Shown: positions 6,873 to 11,700 of the stretch, piece after piece | Layout: every line of letters begins with the position of its first letter | Numbering within the stretch: the first letter of the stretch is position 1 | The notes under the pieces: model-generated | The model's database searches: none | The model's input: only the letters and a program-made list of their open reading frames with translations | Told to the model about the DNA's origin: nothing | Assembly (NCBI GenBank): GCA_964391725.1 | Contig: CAYMNB010000072.1 | Span: 1 to 11,700, forward strand | DNA from: SpSt-1165 sp964391725 | GTDB taxonomy: Bacteria; Chloroflexota; Anaerolineae; Anaerolineales; Anaerolineaceae | Direction of reading: 5' to 3' | DNA length: 11,700 bases | Translations under genes and position numbers: made by a program

Positions 6873-7490
6873 ATGACAGACCCCATCGTAAAACTGGTCA
6901 ACATCCACAAATCGTTTGGCACATTGGAAGTCCTGAAAGGGATATCCATGGATATCAATGAAGGCGAAGTCGTCGTGCTGGTCGGTCCATCCGGGACCGG
7001 CAAATCCACACTGCTCCGATGCATCAACCAGTTAACCATTCCTGACCAGGGAGAGGTTTGGGTGAATGGCGTAGAATTGACCAACAAAGAAACCAACATT
7101 GACCTTGCNNNNNNNNNNNNNNNNNNNNNNNNNNNNNNNNNNNNNNNNNNNNNNNNNNNNNNNNNNNNNNNNNNNNNNNNNNNNNNNNNNNNNNNNNNNN
7201 NNNNNNNNCTCGCCATGGATCCCATCGTGATGCTGTTCGATGAGCCAACTTCCGCCCTCGATCCAGAATTAATAGGTGAAGTGCTGGTGGTGATGAAAGA
7301 CCTTGCCATGGATGGCATGACGATGATCTGTGTCACACATGAGATCGGTTTTGCGCGCGATGTCAGCACCCGTATCGTTTTCATGGAACACGGCTCGATT
7401 GTTGAACAGGGCACGCCCGCGAAGATCCTCAACGACCCCGATTTGCCGCGCACCAAACAATTCCTTGGCAAAATCAGCCACTTACATTAG
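6873..7490 (+). CDS. Polar amino acid ABC transporter ATP-binding protein (interrupted by an assembly gap)
   Basis: This is the GlnQ/HisP-type ATPase of the importer, a peripheral membrane protein. With the start at 6873 the Walker A motif GPSGTGKST is at residues 38-46 and is followed by LLRCINQL, typical of amino acid importers. After the gap come Walker B and D-loop in VMLFDEPTSALDPEL, and the H-loop in VTHEIGFA. The Q-loop and the LSGGQ signature are not present because they fall in the 100-N run at 7109-7208. The flanks read in one frame across the Ns, but family members have roughly 75 residues between these points, so the real missing DNA is probably near 225 bases. GGAG at 6863-6866 is well placed for the ATG at 6873; the ATG at 6861 lies within the permease gene and has no such site. 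Confidence 0.88.
   Translation: MTDPIVKLVNIHKSFGTLEVLKGISMDINEGEVVVLVGPSGTGKSTLLRCINQLTIPDQGEVWVNGVELTNKETNIDLXXXXXXXXXXXXXXXXXXXXXXXXXXXXXXXXXXLAMDPIVMLFDEPTSALDPELIGEVLVVMKDLAMDGMTMICVTHEIGFARDVSTRIVFMEHGSIVEQGTPAKILNDPDLPRTKQFLGKISHLH
7109..7208. other. Assembly gap of exactly 100 Ns
   Basis: A run of 100 undetermined bases lies inside the ABC ATPase gene. The round number is the usual placeholder for a scaffold join of unknown size, so distances and the reading frame across it should not be trusted. Coordinates to the right of it may be short by about 125 bases compared with the real genome, judged from the usual spacing between Walker A and Walker B in this family. Confidence 0.97.
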
Positions 7491-7501
7491 GAGGAAAGCA
7501 C

Positions 7502-8176
7502 ATGACCTATTTTGATTTCCTCCTGATCGCAATGCCCAAATTACTAAAAGGCCTGACCATCACCTTCCAAATATCTGCTGTCTGTCTGGTGATTGGATTC
7601 GTAATCGGTTTTCCCGCCGCGCTGGCCCGCGTTTATGGCCCCAAATGGCTGCGCTGGATTGTCACTGCTTACATCGAGATTCTGCGTGGCACACCTACCC
7701 TGGTGCAGCTGTTCCTGATCTATTATGGGCTGCCGCAGCTCAACATTACATTCTCTGCATTCTTATCTGCATATATCGCGTTAGGCTTGAACAGCAGCGC
7801 CTATCAGGCAGAATATTTTCGAGGCGCAATCCAGGCCATCAAAAGCGGGCAGATGATGGCAGCCCGCTCGATCGGGATGACCAAACTGCAGGCGATTCGC
7901 TATGTAATCATCCCCCAGGCGTTTCGTTTTGCAATTCCCTCCTGGTCCAACGAAGCCATATCAATGATCAAGATATCCTCCATTGTCTACCTGATCACAG
8001 TACCGGAGTTGATGAACGTGGCAAAAGAGCTGGTCTCACGCTACTACAACCCATTTGAAACCTACCTCACCGCCGGGGTGATCTATTTGATCGTGATCGG
8101 AATTCTCTCCTGGCTGCTCAATCAATTAGAAAAATACCTGACCATCCCTGGTCTGGAGATGGCGAAACGCACCTGA
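7502..8176 (+). CDS. Polar amino acid ABC transporter permease, second subunit
   Basis: This 224-residue integral membrane protein is the second HisQ/GlnP-like permease of the importer. Hydrophobic spans are visible around residues 17-40, 50-80 (with the family motif EILRGTPTLVQLFLIYYGLP), 84-100 and 187-210. The EAA loop is GAIQAIKSGQMMAARSIGMT, then KLQAIRYVIIPQAFRFAIPSW. It retains the RGTP motif that the first permease has changed to RSLP. A perfect AGGAGG (7489-7494) overlaps the ATPase stop codon and sits seven bases before the ATG at 7502, the strongest ribosome-binding site in the operon. The stop is three bases before the arginase-like gene. Confidence 0.93.
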   Translation: MTYFDFLLIAMPKLLKGLTITFQISAVCLVIGFVIGFPAALARVYGPKWLRWIVTAYIEILRGTPTLVQLFLIYYGLPQLNITFSAFLSAYIALGLNSSAYQAEYFRGAIQAIKSGQMMAARSIGMTKLQAIRYVIIPQAFRFAIPSWSNEAISMIKISSIVYLITVPELMNVAKELVSRYYNPFETYLTAGVIYLIVIGILSWLLNQLEKYLTIPGLEMAKRT

Positions 8177-8179
8177 GCC

Positions 8180-9130
8180 ATGGAGAAAAAACCTCTCACC
8201 TTTGCCAATCTTCCGCCATGCACCAACCTGGAAAGGCTGGAAGCCGACATCGCGATTCTGGGCATCCCACACGGAACGCCGTATGACCTGAACGACTTAC
8301 ATTCGATCCATGCCCCACAAGCTCTGCGCAAGGAATCCATTCGCTACACGGAGGATCCCATCGCTTGGGATTTTGATATGGATGGAACGCTGTTAGGCAA
8401 CGGCAGCGTACGCGTGGTGGATGGTCTTGATGTACCGGGTATCGTTGAAGCCCCCAGCTATAACAAGCAAGCAACGATCAAAGCCATGCGGCAGATTCTA
8501 AAGGCGGGGGTGATTCCTGTGGTTCTGGGCGGTGACGATTCCATCCCCATCGCCGTATTCCAGGCATTTTCAGACCAACCGCCATTTACCATCTTACAAT
8601 TAGACGCTCATATCGATTGGCGTGACGAAGTCAACGGCATCAAAGACGGCTACAGCAGCACCATGCGCAGAGCCTCGGAGATGCCATGGGTTTCAGGCAT
8701 CATTCAAGTTGGCGCCCACGGCGTTGGCAGCGCACGTGCAGAGGAAATTCAAGCAGCAAGAGCTTATGGCGCCCAGATCATCACAGCGGCACAATACCGC
8801 CAGGGTGGAATTCAGACGGTGACGCAGCATCTTCCTCCCGGCAGCCGTGTCTATATCAGCATGGATTATGATGTGCTGGATCTCTCGATCATGCCAGCTG
8901 TCGGCGCACCCTCACCCGGTGGTTTGCAATATGAGGATGTGCTGCACGTGTTCCAGACCATCATCCATAACTATGATGTCGTTGGGGTCAACCTGGTGGA
9001 GTTCGCCCCTGAACTCGATACCTACGGTTTAGGCACAATCACCGCCACGCGCGTGGCATGGATCACAATTGGCAGCCTGGTGCAAAAAGTATCAAATCTA
9101 ACACGTGCGAAAACAACAAAAGAAACTTGA
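8180..9130 (+). CDS. Arginase/agmatinase (ureohydrolase) family protein with altered metal site
   Basis: The 316-residue cytoplasmic protein belongs to the ureohydrolase superfamily, binuclear metal enzymes that hydrolyse guanidino groups (arginine, agmatine, guanidinobutyrate and others) to urea and an amine. Metal-binding blocks are VVLGGDDS (114-121), LDAHID (141-146) and ISMDYDVLD (226-234), followed by APSPGG (243-248) and VEFAPELD (273-280). The first block normally reads GGDHS, whose His is a manganese ligand; here Asp120 takes its place. The usual SHGT substrate loop reads YSST (158-161), and the DP after the third block is DL. These changes point to a non-standard substrate or metal. 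It is the last gene of the operon, starting three bases after the permease stop with no strong ribosome-binding site, so it is probably coupled to the permease. Arginase, agmatinase, guanidinobutyrase or a new activity are all possible. Confidence 0.85.
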   Translation: MEKKPLTFANLPPCTNLERLEADIAILGIPHGTPYDLNDLHSIHAPQALRKESIRYTEDPIAWDFDMDGTLLGNGSVRVVDGLDVPGIVEAPSYNKQATIKAMRQILKAGVIPVVLGGDDSIPIAVFQAFSDQPPFTILQLDAHIDWRDEVNGIKDGYSSTMRRASEMPWVSGIIQVGAHGVGSARAEEIQAARAYGAQIITAAQYRQGGIQTVTQHLPPGSRVYISMDYDVLDLSIMPAVGAPSPGGLQYEDVLHVFQTIIHNYDVVGVNLVEFAPELDTYGLGTITATRVAWITIGSLVQKVSNLTRAKTTKET

Positions 9131-9168
9131 TTATCCCCCTGGACCATTACGGCAGCTCATCTATATCC

Positions 9169-9618
9169 TCATTTGGTGACAAGGACCGGACAATGAGCGA
9201 TCTGGATCACTCTTTCGGCCACGGGGCCGATAACAGTCTGCCGCGTAAGGCTGCGCCCTACCTGACCAATCACAATAAGGTCCACCCCTTCTTTTCGGGC
9301 AAGACGATCGATCTCAGCCCATGGATTCCCCTGGCATATCACGGTATTCGTTTTGATATTTGTATTGCGGGTCATGCGAACAAGATAGTCAAGGTATTGC
9401 TGACCAGAGTGGTTTAATTCTCGAATTACCGTGTCTTTGTTTTTTTGCATAGAAATCGATAGTTTATCCACCACAGAGTCATCCACCACATACACAAAAG
9501 TCAGGCGGGCATTGTGGATTAGAGCCAGCTGAACTGCTATTTCTCCAGCATCATTTGAGGGTTGGGACCCATCGGTCGGAACCAAGATATGATGGAATAG
9601 GTGGTCAATCTCATTCAT
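9169..9618 (-). CDS. Universal stress protein, UspA family
   Basis: This 149-residue single-domain protein has the usual size of UspA proteins, small cytoplasmic nucleotide-binding proteins tied to stress and starvation. The N-terminal ILVPTDGSQPSNDA (11-24) is the family start. The ATP-binding signature G-2x-G-9x-G(S/T) appears as Gly118, Gly121 and Gly131, but Gly131 is followed by Pro where Ser or Thr is usual, so ATP binding may be kept or weakened. The protein ends in HCPVLVTK, the common family C-terminus. The ATG at 9618 has AAGGAG six bases upstream. It converges on the arginase-like gene, with 38 bases between the stops and no obvious terminator. It lies 132 bases downstream of the V-type ATPase subunit D gene on the same strand, with its own likely promoter. 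Confidence 0.9.
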   Translation of the reverse strand: MNEIDHLFHHILVPTDGSQPSNDAGEIAVQLALIHNARLTFVYVVDDSVVDKLSISMQKNKDTVIRELNHSGQQYLDYLVRMTRNTNIKTNTVICQGNPWAEIDRLARKEGVDLIVIGQVGRSLTRQTVIGPVAERVIQIAHCPVLVTK

Positions 9619-9639
9619 ATTTGCTCCTTATTCTTTTTT

Positions 9640-9667
9640 ATTGTAAATCAAACCAGGCAGATTTCAA
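9640..9667 (-). promoter_or_regulatory. Probable sigma70-type promoter of the universal stress gene
   Basis: On the - strand, TTGAAA (9667-9662) and TACAAT (9645-9640) are separated by 16 bases, each matching five of six consensus positions. The -10 lies 21 bases before the start codon at 9618, which would give a very short leader. An 11-base repeat unit lies directly upstream of the -35 (see the repeat at 9668-9747). No experimental support is available. Confidence 0.55.
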
Positions 9668-9747
9668 AGCAATGATTGGTTCAATACGAAGATACGCCTA
9701 ATCCATACCAACAAACGGTTACTTGCCCCCTTTACCAGCAATGATTG
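9668..9747 (-). repeat. Two direct copies of an 11-base near-palindrome upstream of the stress gene
   Basis: On the - strand CAATCATTGCT occurs at 9747-9737 and again at 9678-9668, with starts 69 bases apart. The core CAAT-C-ATTG is palindromic apart from its centre. The second copy abuts the -35 element of the likely promoter, which is where an activator or repressor would bind. It may also be chance in an AT-rich spacer. Confidence 0.4.
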
Positions 9748-9750
9748 TTT

Positions 9751-10392
9751 TCACAGTTGAGAATGCTTCTCGGTGTTCTCTTTACGATGCTTCAAAAGTT
9801 TTAGGCGAAAGATTTCCTCGCGTTCGCGTTCTTCAATCGCACTCTGAATAAAATCCAGCGTATCCTCATAATTAGGAATGAATATATATTTCAACGCGTT
9901 GACACGGCGCTGGGTTTTCCGTAATTCTCTTGCCAACCGCCACACAGAGGAGTCAATCTCAGCCAGTTTTATAATCCATTCCAAAACCTCCCGAAACGCA
10001 TTCGAGGCCGCATCCAGTGTCGCCATCGTATCGCCAAAGCTATAGGGCATTTCTGCCAATTCACCTTCCGCACTGACTACAGGAATGGCAACCCCCATCA
10101 CGCCACGGAATTTGATATTGATGGAGATCGTTTGTTCCACAGCAAACGCAGCCCATTCCACACGTTCCTGTCCCATAGTAAGGCGCGCATTTTCGAGGGC
10201 TTGATACGATTTGGCAAACAATGCATTCACTTTTTCCTGTAATACTTCAGCCTCATGTGCCAGGTTAATTAATTCATTGGTTAGTATTTCTCTTTTTCGA
10301 TCGAGAATATTGAATCCTTCCCGTGCAAAAGTTAAATCGCTTTTGATCTTCAGGTAATTACTGCGGGTAGGAGGAATATTGAGACGCGCCAT
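9751..10392 (-). CDS. atpD: V/A-type ATPase subunit D
   Basis: This 213-residue protein is the central-stalk subunit D of a V/A-type proton- or sodium-translocating ATPase, on the cytoplasmic side of the membrane, where it rotates inside the A3B3 ring. The start MARLNIPPTRSNYLKIK is the conserved subunit D N-terminus, and the protein is largely helical with long charged coiled-coil stretches at both ends (about 15-65 and 125-205), as expected. The conserved RRVNALKYIFIPNYEDTLDFI block (167-187) near the C-terminal helix is clear. Its ATG overlaps the subunit B stop by one base (TAATG), so it is translated by coupling with B. No further ATPase subunit follows downstream on this strand within the window. 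Confidence 0.95.
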   Translation of the reverse strand: MARLNIPPTRSNYLKIKSDLTFAREGFNILDRKREILTNELINLAHEAEVLQEKVNALFAKSYQALENARLTMGQERVEWAAFAVEQTISINIKFRGVMGVAIPVVSAEGELAEMPYSFGDTMATLDAASNAFREVLEWIIKLAEIDSSVWRLARELRKTQRRVNALKYIFIPNYEDTLDFIQSAIEEREREEIFRLKLLKHRKENTEKHSQL

Positions 10393-11700
10393 TAAAACTT
10401 ACCAAAATACTGATCAATCTCATCGGCCGTCAACCGTGTCAATTCTTCAAGCGGGAGCATTGATAGCAATTTCCACGCCAATCGCAATGTTTCTTCAATA
10501 CTTCGCTTTTCATCATGATCCTGTCGGACGAACCCAAGTTCAAATTGATTGCCAAATGCCAGGTACTGCTGATCAATGCTGGACATTTCTTCTTCCCCGA
10601 TTACTGAAGCCAGAGCGCGAATTTCTTGCACATGCGCAAAAGCCGCATACAACTGCGCCGCCAGATGGCTGTGATCAGCACGGGTTTTTCCGGCCCCGAT
10701 TCCATCCTTCATCAAACGAGAGAGGCTCGGAAGCACAGAAATCGGCGGATATATGCCTTTCTGGAAAAGACTGCGATCCAGCACTACCTGGCCTTCAGAG
10801 ATATAACCGGTCAGATCAGGTACTGGATGAGTGATATCATCGTTAGGCATCGTCAGGATTGGAATCTGTGTAATAGAACCATAACTGAGTTTGATACGAC
10901 CGGTCCTTTCATAAATTTGCGCCAGATCAGAATAAAGATATCCTGGATAGCCTTTTCGACTTGGGACTTCACCGCGTATGTTTGATATCTGACGCAGAGC
11001 TTCACAATAACTGGTCATGTCTGTCATAATTACCAGGACATGCATTCCCAGATCAAAAGCCAGGTATTCAGCCAAAGTGAGGGCGAGTCGTGGAGTAACG
11101 ATACGTTCAACAGGAGGATCATCTGCCAGATTGAGGAACATGGCTACACGACTTAACGCACCTGTTTTTGTGAAGGTGTCACGAAAAAACGCAGCCTGAT
11201 CATGTTTGATCCCCATGGCAGCAAAGATGACTGCGAATTCTGTGGTTTGTGATTGAGGCCGATCCATCGCGGTCCCCAGATCCGCTTGAGTAACGATCTG
11301 GGCAGCCAGCTGGTCATGCGGCAAACCATTTCCCGAAAAGATGGGAAGCTTTTGCCCCATCACCAATGTATTCATACCATCAATGGTTGAAATACCAGTC
11401 TGGATATAATCGCGGGGATATTTCCGTGCTGCTGGATTGATCGGCAGCCCATTGATATTGGCATACTTATCAGCAAGCGGTTCTGGCCCACCATCAATGG
11501 GATCGCCAAGACCATTAAAAATCCGGCCCAGCATCTCTGACGAAACTGAGATGCGCAACGGACGTCCCTGGAAACGAACGCGCGTATTGTCAATAGATAA
11601 CCCGGTTGTACCGGAGAATACCTCTACGATAGCAAAATTTTCTCCTGCTTCCAGAACACGGCCCTGACGTATTTTGCCTTCTTCATCATAGATATCAACA
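10392..11700 (-). CDS. atpB: V/A-type ATPase subunit B, 5' end outside the window
   Basis: The reading frame stays open to the right edge, so the gene is cut there: 435 codons are present and about 25 N-terminal residues of the usual 460 are missing. A possible TTG start at 11558 is internal, because the upstream frame reads family sequence such as VFSGTTGLSIDN and VRFQGRP. Subunit B is the non-catalytic nucleotide-binding subunit of the cytoplasmic A3B3 head. Visible marks are LGRIFNGLGDPIDGGPEP, the degenerate P-loop region PIFSGNGLPHDQLAAQI where catalytic subunits have GKT, and the family signature VLPSLSRLM followed by KDGIGAGKTRADH. Gene order B-D with one-base overlap is typical; subunit A should lie just beyond the right edge. 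Coupling ion (proton or sodium) cannot be told from B. Confidence 0.96.
   Translation of the reverse strand, partial: VDIYDEEGKIRQGRVLEAGENFAIVEVFSGTTGLSIDNTRVRFQGRPLRISVSSEMLGRIFNGLGDPIDGGPEPLADKYANINGLPINPAARKYPRDYIQTGISTIDGMNTLVMGQKLPIFSGNGLPHDQLAAQIVTQADLGTAMDRPQSQTTEFAVIFAAMGIKHDQAAFFRDTFTKTGALSRVAMFLNLADDPPVERIVTPRLALTLAEYLAFDLGMHVLVIMTDMTSYCEALRQISNIRGEVPSRKGYPGYLYSDLAQIYERTGRIKLSYGSITQIPILTMPNDDITHPVPDLTGYISEGQVVLDRSLFQKGIYPPISVLPSLSRLMKDGIGAGKTRADHSHLAAQLYAAFAHVQEIRALASVIGEEEMSSIDQQYLAFGNQFELGFVRQDHDEKRSIEETLRLAWKLLSMLPLEELTRLTADEIDQYFGKF

Noticed and set aside
11558..11560. TTG start for ATPase subunit B
   Set aside because: The frame continues upstream to the window edge with recognisable subunit B sequence, so the TTG is an internal Leu codon.
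1..11700. CRISPR arrays, tRNA or rRNA genes, insertion sequences
   Set aside because: I saw no regularly spaced repeats, no tRNA- or rRNA-like sequence and no transposase or integrase motifs on either strand.

Overview
The window suggests a free-living bacterium of the Chloroflexota (Anaerolineae) type. This is an inference from an archaeal/vacuolar-type ATPase in a bacterial setting (subunits B then D), a lipoprotein-type transporter receptor and mid-range base composition. No marker gene proves it. The DNA looks like a metagenome or draft scaffold because it contains a run of exactly 100 Ns.

Layout. 25-510 (+) encodes a stand-alone Ala-tRNA(Pro) deacylase of the YbaK/PrdX family. 511-1008 is a gene-poor spacer with a possible promoter at its start and three small inverted repeats just before the next gene. 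1009-9130 (+) is a tight nine-gene cluster that reads as one operon: an FrlB/FraB-like SIS-domain deglycase, an FrlD-like PfkB sugar kinase, a class III aminotransferase, an amino-acid-binding lipoprotein, an ornithine cyclodeaminase/mu-crystallin family protein, an ABC permease, an ABC ATPase (interrupted by the N run), a second ABC permease and an arginase/agmatinase family protein. 9169-9618 (-) is a UspA-family protein with its own promoter. 9751-10392 (-) and 10392 to the right edge (-) are V/A-type ATPase subunits D and B; B runs off the window.

How the genes work together. FrlB plus FrlD is the established core for breaking down fructosyl-amino acids (Amadori products): the kinase adds the 6-phosphate and the deglycase releases glucose 6-phosphate and the free amino compound. 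Known versions use other transporters. Here the pair is joined to a polar-amino-acid ABC importer and to three enzymes of families that act on arginine, ornithine or related compounds. The working model is import of a glycated basic amino acid (fructosyl-arginine, -ornithine, -citrulline or similar), phosphorylation, deglycation, then disposal of the released amino acid by ureohydrolase, cyclodeaminase/dehydrogenase and transaminase steps. Two of these enzymes lack hallmark residues of their textbook families (GGDDS in place of GGDHS in the arginase-like protein; no Asp at the expected catalytic position of the cyclodeaminase-like protein), so the true substrates may be unusual. A 13-bp hairpin between the binding-protein gene and the downstream genes probably sets different expression levels within the operon.
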